This document shows, piece by piece, positions 7,123 through 16,811 of a stretch of 55,607 nucleotides of DNA. The DNA is from Fibrobacteraceae bacterium. Its GTDB lineage: Bacteria > Fibrobacterota > Fibrobacteria > Fibrobacterales > Fibrobacteraceae. The notes beneath the pieces were generated by a model. The model ran no database searches. It was given only the letters and a program-made list of their open reading frames with translations, and was not told the origin of the DNA. The stretch covers positions 1 to 55,607 of the forward strand of contig JAGAKE010000009.1 in NCBI GenBank assembly GCA_017625775.1, written 5' to 3'. Each line of letters starts with the position of its first letter. Within the stretch, counting starts at the first letter, position 1. The translations under genes were made by a program, and so were the position numbers.

Positions 7123-9194
7123 TAACGTTTCCGGCGTGAACTTCTAGAAGCGCAACGTCTAAGATTTCTTTTGGATTCTCTGCTTTCCACTTTTTCCTTT
7201 TTGTCTGAAGATAATTTTCTTTCAATAGAAAAATCAGCTTCACCACGCAATGGATTTACTCGCAGTAATCGAACAAAAACCTTATCGCCTCGGCGGAATG
7301 TTTTACCGCTACGTTTTCCAAAAACAATTCCTTGATCTGGATTGAAAATATAGAAATCGTCCCCCGCAATATCTCGGAAACGAACCAACCCTTCTGCCAT
7401 CGGTTCTTGAATTGAAACAAAAATTCCCCATTGTTCAATGCCACTAACCGTAGCTTCAAAAGTTTCTCCAATGTATTTTTGTAAAATCCAAGCAGAACAA
7501 ACTTTCAAAGACAGGCGTTCAATTTTTTGATTTTTAATTTCATTTCCAGAAATTAAATCGCAAACTTCTATGACACTATTTAAACGTTCAGCGTGAATAT
7601 CTTTGCCTGACCGAGAAAGTTCTCGATGACACCACAAATCCGCATAACGACGAATTGGAGAAGTAAAGTGAGAATAATCTTGCCAATTCAAAGCAAAGTG
7701 GCCAAAACTATTACTATCATAATGAGCTTTTTGCATACTACGCAAAATCCGCATCATCAAAGAATCATCTGTACCAGCGCGTTTCACTAAATGTTTATAT
7801 AAAGCAAATACATCTGGATTTAAATTTGAATCACCGCGACGAGGTTTTCCTAATTCTCGAATATGAATAGGCGCATCTTTAAACAAATCTGGCAACAAAT
7901 AGTAAAGTTCCATAATATCCTTTGTGTCAGGCGCTTCGTGAATGCGGAAAATGCCCTGTAATTTTCGACGCGTTAATTCCCTTGCACAACAATTATTGGC
8001 GATTAACATACATTCTTCAATCCAAGAATTAGATTCCACATTTTCACGAGGCACTAAACGAACTGGCTCGCCATTTTCATCAAATTCACAACCATACTCT
8101 TTACCAGAAAGTTCAAGAATACCATTTTTTTCTCGATTCGCTCGTAAAAGTCTTGCTACTGTTGCCAGTGAAAGAATATCAGCATCTTTTTCAGCTAAAA
8201 GTTCCATCGCTTTGCCATAACTAATTGCCGCCTTCACATGCACAACACTTTTTTGAAATTCATAACTTTGAACTTCTCCTTTTTTATTCAAGCGCATCAT
8301 ACAAGTAAATGCTAAACGATCAACCCCTTCATGTAAAGAGCATAAATCGCCAGAGAGTTTTTCTGGAAGCATCGGAATAGCAGTCCATGGCAAATACTGC
8401 GTATAACTTCGAGAAAGAGCTTCTGAATCTAGAGCAGAACCTTCTGGAACATAATGACTTACATCGGCGATATGCACGCCTAAACGATAACCATCTGAAA
8501 GAATTTCTACGGAAACCGCATCATCATGATCTTCTGCTCCAACAGGGTCAATGCAAAGAATTGGCAAAGAGCGATAATCTACTCGACCCTTTAAATCTTT
8601 TGCCGTTGGCGCATGTTGTTTCTCTACAAAGTCTGTAATTTCTTTTGAAAATCCTCCGGGCAAATTTGAATCTTTTATGAAAGATTTTTTTACTTCTTCC
8701 CAGGACATTTCGGAAAGCATTGCTCTTGAATCTAATTTTGCAAGAAAACTATGCTTTAATTTAGGATGCGGATAAAGAACAAAAGAAATTTTATCGCCAT
8801 CTTTTCCAGGGGGAGTTTTCCTATGAGCCATAGGATATTCACGACCTGTTTCTATATCTTTAACTACAAAACGTTCTTCGTCAATTTGGTGAAGAATTCC
8901 GCGCATACTTTGATTGCGTTTTTCCTCTTTGACTTCTTGCCTACGACTTCTTGCTGCTGGGCGACGATTTTCTTTATTTTTCACAACAAAAGTAGTAGGT
9001 TCAGTTTCACTTAAACGATACTCCTTATGACAAGTGCGATTAAGCGTTCCGTCTTCTACCATTTCAGCTAGCAATTGCTTAAAAGACAACTTTAATTTTT
9101 TGGGAAGTCCAAGAGCGCCTCGCAAACGACTTCCTGTCATTGGTTCATCACGCAAAAGAGTTAAGATTTGTGATTTAGTTGGTAACTGAGCCAT
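7122..9194 (-). CDS. rnr: Ribonuclease R
   Basis: 690 residues, the usual size for RNase R. Order of parts: N-terminal winged-helix-like region (about 1-65), cold-shock-like segments (about 95-155), the RNB catalytic domain with the metal-binding run DPVGAEDHDDAVS (216-228) and the later HFTSPIRRYADLWCHREL, then an S1 RNA-binding domain and a basic Lys/Arg/Ser tail (ESKRNLRRC to SRRKR). The enzyme degrades structured RNA 3' to 5' in the cytoplasm. The ATG at 9194 lies 10 bases after the plsC stop and has a purine-rich GGAGG sequence just upstream. It is the third gene of pyrC-plsC-rnr-rgpF. Confidence 0.93.
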   Translation of the reverse strand: MAQLPTKSQILTLLRDEPMTGSRLRGALGLPKKLKLSFKQLLAEMVEDGTLNRTCHKEYRLSETEPTTFVVKNKENRRPAARSRRQEVKEEKRNQSMRGILHQIDEERFVVKDIETGREYPMAHRKTPPGKDGDKISFVLYPHPKLKHSFLAKLDSRAMLSEMSWEEVKKSFIKDSNLPGGFSKEITDFVEKQHAPTAKDLKGRVDYRSLPILCIDPVGAEDHDDAVSVEILSDGYRLGVHIADVSHYVPEGSALDSEALSRSYTQYLPWTAIPMLPEKLSGDLCSLHEGVDRLAFTCMMRLNKKGEVQSYEFQKSVVHVKAAISYGKAMELLAEKDADILSLATVARLLRANREKNGILELSGKEYGCEFDENGEPVRLVPRENVESNSWIEECMLIANNCCARELTRRKLQGIFRIHEAPDTKDIMELYYLLPDLFKDAPIHIRELGKPRRGDSNLNPDVFALYKHLVKRAGTDDSLMMRILRSMQKAHYDSNSFGHFALNWQDYSHFTSPIRRYADLWCHRELSRSGKDIHAERLNSVIEVCDLISGNEIKNQKIERLSLKVCSAWILQKYIGETFEATVSGIEQWGIFVSIQEPMAEGLVRFRDIAGDDFYIFNPDQGIVFGKRSGKTFRRGDKVFVRLLRVNPLRGEADFSIERKLSSDKKEKVESRESKRNLRRCASRSSRRKR

Positions 9195-9204
9195 AAAAAC
9201 CTCC

Positions 9205-9948
9205 CTAACTATTTTTCATTTGAGCGAGCAATTCTCCAGAGGCATAAGGAAGCGCTGATTCAACTATATCATGAACGCTATCTCGCAATTCTTCCATAGT
9301 TTTCATTGCATAATCCTCTGGTTCTAAAACTGGATGAATAACCACTTTTACTTTTCCAGGGAAAAGACCTAATTTTGTTTTAGGCAAACACTTACCAGTT
9401 CCGATTAAAGTGATTGGTAAAATTTTGACTGGATGCTTTTTCGCTACTCGAAAAATTCCATTTTGGAAACGAAACATCACTCCGTCTCCAGCGCGTTTAC
9501 CTTCCGGAAAAACACAAAAATTATAACCTTTCGCCGTGCGCTCTGCTATTTTTTTTCCTAAACCAGCATTCTTTTTCGGATCGCTTCGGTAAATCGGAAT
9601 GGAACCAGTTCTATTTAAAACCCAACCAAAATAAGGGACTTTCCAAAGAGTTGATTTAGCAACAAATGCTGTGTGAGAAACCGCAGCAAAAATAACATTG
9701 ATATCTAAAAAACTTTGATGATTTGAAACTATCACAAAGCCATCTTTTACGGGAATATTTTCTTTGCCTTCCACTTCTAATTCTATTCCGAATTTTGGGA
9801 AAAGCCACGAAAAGAAAGAACAACATATTCTTGTATAATCGGACCAATCCCGTTTTCGGTAGCAGTGAAAATAGGCATACGGCAGCCCTAAAAACACAAT
9901 AGCCACCACAATAGAGAAATAATAGAGAATTGCTTTTATTGCATTCAT
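9205..9948 (-). CDS. plsC: 1-acyl-sn-glycerol-3-phosphate acyltransferase
   Basis: 247 residues from the ATG at 9948. I chose this start because it overlaps the pyrC stop as ATGA; a longer in-frame version reaching into pyrC adds a non-family extension. The N-terminus (ILYYFSIVVAIVFLGLPYAYF) is a membrane anchor. The catalytic NHQSFLD motif (HX4D), the IPIYRSD segment and FPEGKRAGDG are the acyltransferase blocks I, II and III. The enzyme makes phosphatidic acid from lysophosphatidic acid at the inner membrane. The tight overlap suggests translational coupling to pyrC. Confidence 0.9.
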   Translation of the reverse strand: MNAIKAILYYFSIVVAIVFLGLPYAYFHCYRKRDWSDYTRICCSFFSWLFPKFGIELEVEGKENIPVKDGFVIVSNHQSFLDINVIFAAVSHTAFVAKSTLWKVPYFGWVLNRTGSIPIYRSDPKKNAGLGKKIAERTAKGYNFCVFPEGKRAGDGVMFRFQNGIFRVAKKHPVKILPITLIGTGKCLPKTKLGLFPGKVKVVIHPVLEPEDYAMKTMEELRDSVHDIVESALPYASGELLAQMKNS

Positions 9949-10964
9949 GCAAGTTTCCACTCTAATGTTTCCGACGCTGCTAACGGAACAACGCCATGTA
10001 TTTCTTGCGGAACAACCCAAGGCTCTCGAACTAATTTTATCGTTTTTTCAGGACGCGGCAATCCATAAAAATCAGCGCCAAAACCACCAACAAAATCGGA
10101 TAATTTTTCTATAGCTCCTGCAGCCAAAAATTCACGAACTAAAACCGGAAGAGCTACCGCTGCAGAATAAACCCCAGCAGCCCCACAACACGTTTCCTTT
10201 TTTTCACGAGAATGCGGAGCGCTATCCGTTCCTAAGAAAAATTTTGGATCTCCTGAAAACGCCGCTTCACGCAAGGCAGCTAAATCTTCTGGGCGTTTGG
10301 GAAGTGGTTTACAAAAATGATGTGGCCGTAAAGCATCGCCAATTACACCATCTAAACTCATTAACAAATGATGTACAGTAATTGTAGCTGCCACATTTGA
10401 AGAAAGGCGTTTTACAAGTGCTACTGCTTTTGCAGAAGACAAGTGTTCAAAAACAATTTTTAATTTTGGAAATTTATTAGCCAAAAATTCAACTTTATCA
10501 GCAAAAACAGCTTCCCTATCTAAGCAAAAAACACCCGGTTCTTCTCCATGAACGCAAAGGACAATTCCCATTTTTTCCATTAATGCAATAACAGGGAAAA
10601 CAGATTCAAAATCAGAAACTCCATCTTCGCTGTTCGTTGTAACTCCCGCCGGATAATATTTTCCAGCCACAACTCCTTCGGCTTTCATCGCAAGAAGTTC
10701 TGCTTCTGTAATTCCTGATTTAAGCTTAAAAGTCATTAAAGGTTTAAAATCTGGATTGACTTCTTTGGCAGCAGCTAGTATTTCTTGCTTATATTCAGCA
10801 ATTTGCTTTGCACTTACCATTGGAGGAACAGTATTAGGCATAATTAAAGCACGCCCAAATTGAGATGCTAAATCTTGAACATAGCCAATCATTGCTTGAT
10901 CTTGACGTACATGAGCGTGAAAATCATCTGGAAAAGGTAACACAATTTCATTCATTTCTTTCAT
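9945..10964 (-). CDS. pyrC: Dihydroorotase
   Basis: 339 residues, the length of the class II (E. coli PyrC-type) enzyme. The metal-binding HAH (residues 16-18, in DDFHAHVRQ), ALIMPNTVPP, the lysine in EGVVAGKYYPAG that is carbamylated in the family, and FFLGTDSAPHSREKKE are all present. It closes carbamoyl-aspartate to dihydroorotate in pyrimidine synthesis. First gene of the operon with plsC and rnr; the 174 bases upstream hold its promoter region. An inverted repeat TAGAAT-N7-ATTCTA lies about 25-45 bases before the start and might be an operator, but this is weak. Confidence 0.93.
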   Translation of the reverse strand: MKEMNEIVLPFPDDFHAHVRQDQAMIGYVQDLASQFGRALIMPNTVPPMVSAKQIAEYKQEILAAAKEVNPDFKPLMTFKLKSGITEAELLAMKAEGVVAGKYYPAGVTTNSEDGVSDFESVFPVIALMEKMGIVLCVHGEEPGVFCLDREAVFADKVEFLANKFPKLKIVFEHLSSAKAVALVKRLSSNVAATITVHHLLMSLDGVIGDALRPHHFCKPLPKRPEDLAALREAAFSGDPKFFLGTDSAPHSREKKETCCGAAGVYSAAVALPVLVREFLAAGAIEKLSDFVGGFGADFYGLPRPEKTIKLVREPWVVPQEIHGVVPLAASETLEWKLA

Positions 10965-11138
10965 ACTGTAGAAAATAAGTAAAAAAAATTAGAATAGCAA
11001 AAATTCTAAAAAATAAAAGTTTTAATATGAATTTTTCAAATAGTTTCTAACAAACTTATGTCTCTTGACTATTTCAAATTAAAGTCTTCAATCAACTTAG
11101 CCTTCACTTTCGGAGTGATTTATTAAGCTTAAAAGGAA

Positions 11139-11360
11139 TCAATCATCGACTTCAATTACTTTTCTTGAATTCGTTCCACCAAGAACTACCCGTACAGCAC
11201 TTTTAGGCTTATGAAAATATTCAGCTAACAACTTACAAATAGCAGCATTAGCTTCTCCATCGCTAGGAGGCGCTTTGACTTCAACTTTAAAGGAGCCGTC
11301 TGGCTGAGGATTTACCGCTTCACGACGGCTGCGAGCATGCGCCTTTACCTGAATTCTCAT
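11139..11360 (-). CDS. YggU-family protein (DUF167)
   Basis: 73 residues, normal for this small family. Characteristic runs are MRIQVKAHARSRREAV, FKVEVKAPPSDGEAN and VRVVLGGTNSRKVIEV. The function is not firmly known. It starts one base after the divIVA stop, so the two are co-translated. YggU next to DivIVA is a common neighbourhood in bacteria, which supports both calls. Confidence 0.88.
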   Translation of the reverse strand: MRIQVKAHARSRREAVNPQPDGSFKVEVKAPPSDGEANAAICKLLAEYFHKPKSAVRVVLGGTNSRKVIEVDD

Positions 11361-11361
11361 A

Positions 11362-11826
11362 TTAAGGTGTCTCGAAATCTTTTTCTATCGCTTGCAATAA
11401 TTCTTCTTGAGAACGAACAAGCGCACGACAACGAATCAAATAATTTGTCCGAAGTTTTTTCAATTCTTCAATTTCTTTTCGCAGAGCTTCTGCCTGTTGT
11501 TTAATATTTTCTACTTCACCAAGAGCTTTAGCACGAGCTTCTGCCACAATCAAAGAAGCTTCTTTGTCAGCAGCCTGTTTAGCTTCGTCTGAAGTTTTTT
11601 GCATGGTTACAACGGCATCTTGAATTGTTTTTTCAATTTGACGATAATAATTTACTCGTTCTTCGGCAATTTTTAAACGCTCTGTCAAATCGGTCCGAGT
11701 TCTTGACATTTGTTCAAAAGCTTGAGCAGCTGTTTCAAGAAAAGCTTTGACTTCTTCTGGGTCATAGCCCCCAAAACGTTTAGAATGAAACGTCTGATTT
11801 CGAATATCTAATGGAGTCAATTCCAT
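11362..11826 (-). CDS. divIVA: DivIVA-domain protein
   Basis: 154 residues. The N-terminus MELTPLDIRNQTF, then KRFGGYDPEEVKAFLE, is the DivIVA membrane-binding and domain signature, followed by a long coiled coil (about 35-150). DivIVA proteins sense curved membrane at poles and septa and scaffold division or growth factors. Presence in a Gram-negative phylum is plausible but less common. It is followed at once by yggU. The upstream gap to the DUF4421-like gene is about 100 bases. Confidence 0.85.
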   Translation of the reverse strand: MELTPLDIRNQTFHSKRFGGYDPEEVKAFLETAAQAFEQMSRTRTDLTERLKIAEERVNYYRQIEKTIQDAVVTMQKTSDEAKQAADKEASLIVAEARAKALGEVENIKQQAEALRKEIEELKKLRTNYLIRCRALVRSQEELLQAIEKDFETP

Positions 11827-11923
11827 AATTACCTGCCCTAAACTTCAAAAACTAAAAATCTACCTTAAAAATAAAAAAATTCTAATCAGAAATCTTCTTT
11901 TATTTTCAGAAGAGCACATTTTT

Positions 11924-12793
11924 TTAAAAGCGGCGAACAAAAAGCACAACAAAAGAGGCGTCGTAAATTGAATCCCAATGTTTTGTATTATGGAGAAGCA
12001 AAGTATAATCACATTGAATAATCATATTCCACGACCAAGATTTTGCATTTTTACCAAAGGCTAACTTAGGAATAGCTTCTGGAGCGAGTACAAATTTATC
12101 TGATAATAAATCAATACCAAAGCCCATTTCCCCAAGTAATGTCAAATTTAAGAACCAGTCATTAGAAAAAATAAAGGTGTGACTATAACCGCCTTTAGGA
12201 GCAAGCATTGGAATCATTCGGCGTTTTGCATAATAAGGAGCCATTGAATCTTTTGAATGTAACCCTAATAATCGAAATTCCCCACCCACTAACCAACTAC
12301 CAGCCGTTTCCTTTTGAATTCGATCTAGTTCATAAGCAGCCCGCCATGAAAAACGTTCATTTTCTAAAAAGTATAATCCAGAAATCCGCGCTTCAAATAT
12401 TTGAAGTTTTGTTTCCACATATTCTTCTTCTTTAGGAAAAACAAATCGATTATAAAATCCAACCATTCCATGAAACCATAAGCCCCTAGGATAAAAATTG
12501 GTTTTCAATTCAAAAACCTCCGATGGAGAAGATTTGTCGTCGATTGAAAAAGGCAAGGCATAAGTAAAATCCCAGAAAAAATCGCCGAAGCCACCGCCTA
12601 TTCCTATATCAATAGGTTGGTTTAAATTACAATTTTTAAAATAAGAATCTTTTGCTGAAAAGTTGATGAAATTAAATAGCGTAGAAAACCTTAATGAAAT
12701 TTTCTTTTCTGGCGTTTCTATTGAAGAAGCTAAGGCGGAACCAACAACTAATCCGCAAAGCAGCGTGAAAAGAAAAAATTTACGATGAATCAT
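11924..12793 (-). CDS. Putative outer-membrane protein, DUF4421-like
   Basis: 289 residues with a signal peptide (MIHRKFFLFTLLCGLVVGSALA, cleavage near 22-23). The remainder alternates hydrophobic and polar residues with many aromatics and ends in an aromatic residue (VVLFVRRF), as in beta-barrels. The order of GGGFGDFFWDF, YPRGLWFHGMVGFY, FSWRAAYELDRIQKETAGSWLVGG and GGYSHTFIFSNDWFLN resembles the DUF4421 family. The function is unknown. It lies downstream of the PEGA gene on the same strand but behind a terminator, so it is expressed either by readthrough or from its own promoter. Confidence 0.65.
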   Translation of the reverse strand: MIHRKFFLFTLLCGLVVGSALASSIETPEKKISLRFSTLFNFINFSAKDSYFKNCNLNQPIDIGIGGGFGDFFWDFTYALPFSIDDKSSPSEVFELKTNFYPRGLWFHGMVGFYNRFVFPKEEEYVETKLQIFEARISGLYFLENERFSWRAAYELDRIQKETAGSWLVGGEFRLLGLHSKDSMAPYYAKRRMIPMLAPKGGYSHTFIFSNDWFLNLTLLGEMGFGIDLLSDKFVLAPEAIPKLAFGKNAKSWSWNMIIQCDYTLLLHNTKHWDSIYDASFVVLFVRRF

Positions 12794-12803
12794 AAATCAA
12801 TCA

Positions 12804-12835
12804 GAAAAGAAAGCCCACCGTAAACCGGCGGGCTT
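12804..12835 (-). terminator. Intrinsic terminator after the PEGA gene
   Basis: On the minus strand AGCCCGCCG (12826-12834) pairs with CGGTGGGCT (12812-12820) around a 5-base loop, with one G-U pair, and is followed by a T-rich tail. Confidence 0.85.
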
Positions 12836-12860
12836 TCCCTAGGAGGAGAAATGAAGAATT

Positions 12861-13376
12861 TTATTTTTTAGTAGCATCAAGAGTAATTTCAGAAGTTTCT
12901 TCGCCCTTGATAGTTACAAGCATTTCTGCAGAACGACGACCGCATTCAGCGCGAACCATGTGATCGCCTGCGTCAAGGTTACGAACCGTAAGAGCAGCAC
13001 CATCGGTCATATCAGCTTGATCGCCATCAACATAAATAATGCACTTTGCTGGTTTTGTAGTAATCTTCAAATGACCTTTTGGAATGGTTGTTTTTCCACC
13101 ATATTCATTTACTTTATTAGGCCATACATTGAAACGTTCGTTCACAAGTTCATAACCCTGATCAATAATCACCAAAGTATGACGACCAGACGGGAAATCT
13201 TTTTCCACAATTGGAGTTTTTCCTAATTCTTGGTTCCCCAAATAAACATCACTTCCAGGAGGATCGGTAATAATGGTTACCTTGCCCATTTGACCACGTG
13301 GTGGTGGATCTTGGGCAAAACAGAGTAAAGAAGCAAAAAGAACGAGAAGAACAGAAAAAAGCATTTGCTTATTCAT
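12861..13376 (-). CDS. Secreted PEGA-domain protein
   Basis: 171 residues with a signal peptide (MNKQMLFSVLLVLFASLLCFA, cleavage near 21). Two PEGA-type repeats follow: the first around GKVTIITDPPGSDVYLGNQ to GYEL, the second around GHLKITTKPAKCIIYVDGD to MVRAEC. PEGA repeats are small surface or periplasmic beta-modules. A GGAG ribosome-binding site stands five bases before the ATG. A terminator follows directly, so this is probably a single-gene transcript. Confidence 0.8.
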   Translation of the reverse strand: MNKQMLFSVLLVLFASLLCFAQDPPPRGQMGKVTIITDPPGSDVYLGNQELGKTPIVEKDFPSGRHTLVIIDQGYELVNERFNVWPNKVNEYGGKTTIPKGHLKITTKPAKCIIYVDGDQADMTDGAALTVRNLDAGDHMVRAECGRRSAEMLVTIKGEETSEITLDATKK

Positions 13377-13570
13377 AAAAACTCCTTAATTTCAACTGCG
13401 TTTAAGATATAAAGATTTCTGCCACAAAGTTCATTTTTTTTATTTTTTTTTTGATACTTTCAAATAAATTCTACTTTTTTTATGATTTTTTCCAAAAGAA
13501 GAACTAAATCTCAGTTAAATGGGAATACTTTCTAAAGTATTTCCTAAAATTTGGATATTTAGAGTCATTT

Positions 13571-15268
13571 ATGAAAGAACTATACCAAAGAATCAAATCA
13601 TTTTCTGGCAAAAATTACGGAAACTATAGACAACTAGCCAATAAAAAATTGGATTTTGGTGATTTTACCTTAGAATTTTTACATATTCAAGGCGACCCTT
13701 ACGCTCCACCTTCAAAGATTTTACTTTATGCTCCATTAAATTCTTTAGGTTGGAATCACGATTACATTTCAAATATCACACGGCAAATTGCTTTTTCAGA
13801 TTATTTACACAGAGAACTTGCAGCCGCCGTTCAGAATCGTTATCCAGAAAAAAATGCCCCACTAACACTTAGTATGCCTGGGCAGGAAATTCTAATCCGA
13901 AATTCTTTGTGGTGTGACAACGGAAACATTTCCCTTATTTTGCAGGTCGCTTTACCTGGTGAAAAACGCCTTATTGACAGCGAAAAAGCTCAAGAAATTC
14001 TTTTATCTGCATTGCCCGATATTTTAACAAGCGCCTTATACGCTTCTCAAGAAAAAATAAAAGAAGCAAAATCTGCTATAGAAAATCTTGAAATTCGAGA
14101 AGAATTACTATGCGAATTAGAACGCCATCACCTAATAGCTTTTATTCCAAATGGAGCCATTCTCCCAAGAGAAAGCGGAATTTCTGAAAAACCTTTACCG
14201 AATGCCATTCCTTTTGTTTCTCCGAAAGAACTTTACATAGAACTCAATTGTTTTGGAAAAAAGATAATTGGCATGGGAATTCCAAAAGGAATTACAGTCA
14301 TAACTGGTGGCGCATACCACGGGAAATCCACGCTGCTAAACGCATTAGAAAAAGCGGTTTACCCACACATAGCTCATGACGGACGTGAATGGATTGTCGT
14401 GTCAAAAGACGCTGTTCGAATTCGAACAGAAGAAGGAAGAAGTGTTAGACATTCGGATATTTCTTTACTCGTTCATGATTTACCCCATGGAAAAGAAACA
14501 AAAGATTTTTCTACACTACATGCTTCTGGTTCCACAAGCGAAGCGGCTAATTTATTAGAAATGCTTGAATTTGGAGCTAGAACTTTTTTAATCGATGAAG
14601 ACTCTAGCGCTGTTAATTTTTTAATACGCGATTCACGAGTTCGACATTTAGTTGGAAACGAAAAAGAACCTCTCGTTCCCTTAATTGACCAAATTCAAAA
14701 TTTTTCAAAATCTGGTTGTAATTTTATTTTAGTAGCTGGAGCATGTGGCGATTATTTAGAAATCGCAGATACTGTTTTGCTTTTAACCGAATATCAAGTT
14801 GAAAATGTTACAGAAAAAGCAAAGAGTTTTTCTCAAACAAACGCTCTTGAATTTTCTTCTACAGAAAATGAAAAAGTTCAAGAATTTTTGCAAAGGCCTT
14901 CTAGGAATTTCAAAACTTATTCTGAAGAATTACGCCCGGCACTTAAGCCTCATTCTGCAGTAGAGCGACAAATTAAAGTGAAATTACAAGGAACTCGTTT
15001 GCAAATGGGATTTCTCCAAGCAGAACTGTCTGGAATTTCACAACTTCCTGATAATGCTTGTAGTTTAGGCGCAGGAATTTTACTTCTCAATATGTTGCAA
15101 AACGCAGAAGAAATTCCTTCTAAAGAAATGCTCTTGAAAAAGCTTGAAAAAATTGAACGAATCGGATTTAGAAATATTCCGCAGGGAATGGTTCGAGAAA
15201 TGGCTCTTCCTAGATTTTTAGAAATTGCGGCTATTCTTTTACGCCTTAGAGATTATAATCGACCTTAA
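13571..15268 (+). CDS. Predicted ATPase of the ABC class (PF09818-like)
   Basis: 565 residues. The start (ELYQRIKSFSGKNYGNYRQL and LDFGDFTLEFLHIQGDPYAPPSKI), the central GITVITGGAYHGKSTLLNAL P-loop and FLIDEDSSAVNFLIRD (Walker B region) match the soluble ABC_ATPase family. There is no transmembrane part, so it is not a transporter. The biological role of this family is not established. It stands divergent from the PEGA gene, with a 194-base gap, and its last four bases overlap the convergent EamA gene. Confidence 0.85.
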   Translation: MKELYQRIKSFSGKNYGNYRQLANKKLDFGDFTLEFLHIQGDPYAPPSKILLYAPLNSLGWNHDYISNITRQIAFSDYLHRELAAAVQNRYPEKNAPLTLSMPGQEILIRNSLWCDNGNISLILQVALPGEKRLIDSEKAQEILLSALPDILTSALYASQEKIKEAKSAIENLEIREELLCELERHHLIAFIPNGAILPRESGISEKPLPNAIPFVSPKELYIELNCFGKKIIGMGIPKGITVITGGAYHGKSTLLNALEKAVYPHIAHDGREWIVVSKDAVRIRTEEGRSVRHSDISLLVHDLPHGKETKDFSTLHASGSTSEAANLLEMLEFGARTFLIDEDSSAVNFLIRDSRVRHLVGNEKEPLVPLIDQIQNFSKSGCNFILVAGACGDYLEIADTVLLLTEYQVENVTEKAKSFSQTNALEFSSTENEKVQEFLQRPSRNFKTYSEELRPALKPHSAVERQIKVKLQGTRLQMGFLQAELSGISQLPDNACSLGAGILLLNMLQNAEEIPSKEMLLKKLEKIERIGFRNIPQGMVREMALPRFLEIAAILLRLRDYNRP

Positions 15269-16125
15269 AAATTACCCAAAGCGATACATGCAAGCCCTAG
15301 CAATATAGCAGCTAGGGCGCCCCATTTCCTTTTACTTTTTTTCTCTTTAAAAAGAAATAGACCAGCCGTAAATGCAATGAGAACATTTGAACGTCGAACA
15401 ATAGTCACTACAGAAACCAACGCTCCTTGTTCATGCAAAGAAAGAAAATAAAATCTGTCGGCAACCAACAACAACAAACCTATTAACAACATAGTTGGCC
15501 GAAACTGAAAAGGTTGTATACTACGACGAGGGCGCCAATAAAAAAAGAGTATAATCGCCTGGACGATAGACATGTAAACATTAAACCAAAATTGCAACAC
15601 TAAAGGATCATACGCTAAATTTTGTAAAAGAAATTTGTCGTAAATTCCACTGCACGAAGCTAAGAATGTGCCAATAAACATGAAAATGACAAATGGATTT
15701 TTCCAATAGGAACCTGTTTCTTTTTTTCCTGCGGAACTAAAAAGAAAATACCCTAATAAGCATGACGCAATTCCTAACCACTGCAAAGAATGCGGACGTT
15801 CTCCCATTAATAAAGTAGCCATTAAAATGGTGAAAATCGGGGCAGAAGCTCGTATCGGGGAAGTTACCGAAAGAGGTAATTTTGCAATTGCATTGTAAGT
15901 AAAGCCCCAGCTCGTAGTTACTATTCCCGCTTTAACAAATAAAATAAAATGGTCTTTTATAGAATGAATTTCTGGGACACCTAAAAAAGAAAGTAAAAAT
16001 ACATTCGTTAAACTACAAATTAACAGAACCGGCCATACGGCGTTTTGATGCACCGCTTTTTTCTTACAAATATCGTAGATTCCTAAAAAGAATGCCGAAC
16101 AAAATGCCAAAGTGAGCCAAATCAC
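15265..16125 (-). CDS. EamA/DMT-family transporter
   Basis: 286 residues with about ten hydrophobic segments in two similar halves, the layout of drug/metabolite transporters. It starts with MIWLTLAFCSAFFLGIYDIC; the first EamA half ends around LGIASCLLGYFLFSS, and the second ends in FLFKEKKSKRKWGALAAILL. The substrate cannot be inferred. It is single-gene and convergent with the ABC-class ATPase. Confidence 0.85.
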   Translation of the reverse strand: MIWLTLAFCSAFFLGIYDICKKKAVHQNAVWPVLLICSLTNVFLLSFLGVPEIHSIKDHFILFVKAGIVTTSWGFTYNAIAKLPLSVTSPIRASAPIFTILMATLLMGERPHSLQWLGIASCLLGYFLFSSAGKKETGSYWKNPFVIFMFIGTFLASCSGIYDKFLLQNLAYDPLVLQFWFNVYMSIVQAIILFFYWRPRRSIQPFQFRPTMLLIGLLLLVADRFYFLSLHEQGALVSVVTIVRRSNVLIAFTAGLFLFKEKKSKRKWGALAAILLGLACIALGNF

Positions 16126-16258
16126 GCGTCAAAGATAGTTTTCAAACTCTTAGAGGAAAAATTTCAAAACAAAAATATCGTTTTTCTAAAGAATTATTTA
16201 CTTTTCGTTGCTGAAGAACTGAAATAGTTCCATTTTTTAACCTTCATCTGGAGAAATC

Positions 16259-16714
16259 ATGTCTCTAAAAAACAAAGCTTCATCTTTATTAGATGAATTT
16301 AAAACTTTTGCCTTTAAAGGCAATATTGTTGATATGGCTATCGGTGTTATCATCGGTGGTGCATTTGGTAAAATCGTTACTTCTTTTGTAAACGATATTG
16401 TAATGCCTGGTGTAAACGCTCTTGTAGCTTCTGTTACAGGTTCTAGCGCCGCTGGTGAAGGCTTAAAAGCCCTTACTTATATTACGGCTACAGGTGCTGA
16501 AATTCCTTACGGAAAGTTCCTTGGTCAAGTTCTTGATTTCTTCATTGTAGCTATCGTAGTATTTATCGTAATGAAGAAATTCCTCGGATTTATGCAGAAT
16601 ATGCGCAAAAAAGAAGAAGAACCAGCACCAGCTCCTGCTGAACCGCCACCTCCTCCACCAGAACAGGTTTTGCTCACTGAAATTCGTGATTTACTTAAGA
16701 ATCAACAAAAGTAA
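16259..16714 (+). CDS. mscL: Large-conductance mechanosensitive channel
   Basis: 151 residues, normal for MscL. The N-terminal helix and TM1 (LDEFKTFAFKGNIVDMAIGV, then IIGGAFGKIVTSFVNDIVMP) are strongly conserved. TM2 is VLDFFIVAIVVFIVMKKFL. A Pro-rich linker (PAPAPAEPPPPPPEQ) precedes the C-terminal helical bundle LLTEIRDLLKNQ. The channel opens under hypo-osmotic shock in the inner membrane. A GGAG ribosome-binding site precedes the ATG and a strong terminator follows the stop. Confidence 0.95.
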   Translation: MSLKNKASSLLDEFKTFAFKGNIVDMAIGVIIGGAFGKIVTSFVNDIVMPGVNALVASVTGSSAAGEGLKALTYITATGAEIPYGKFLGQVLDFFIVAIVVFIVMKKFLGFMQNMRKKEEEPAPAPAEPPPPPPEQVLLTEIRDLLKNQQK

Positions 16715-16720
16715 AATCAT

Positions 16721-16750
16721 AAAACTGCCAGCGTAGCTGGCAGTTTTAAT
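16721..16750 (+). terminator. Intrinsic terminator after mscL
   Basis: Perfect 12-bp stem (16721-16732 with 16736-16747) with loop GTA and a T-run on the plus strand. Confidence 0.9.
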
Positions 16751-16811
16751 TTTCTGATGAGAGTTAAATAATTTGTTTGAAATTATATTTGACAGGAATA
16801 GTAAATTACTT

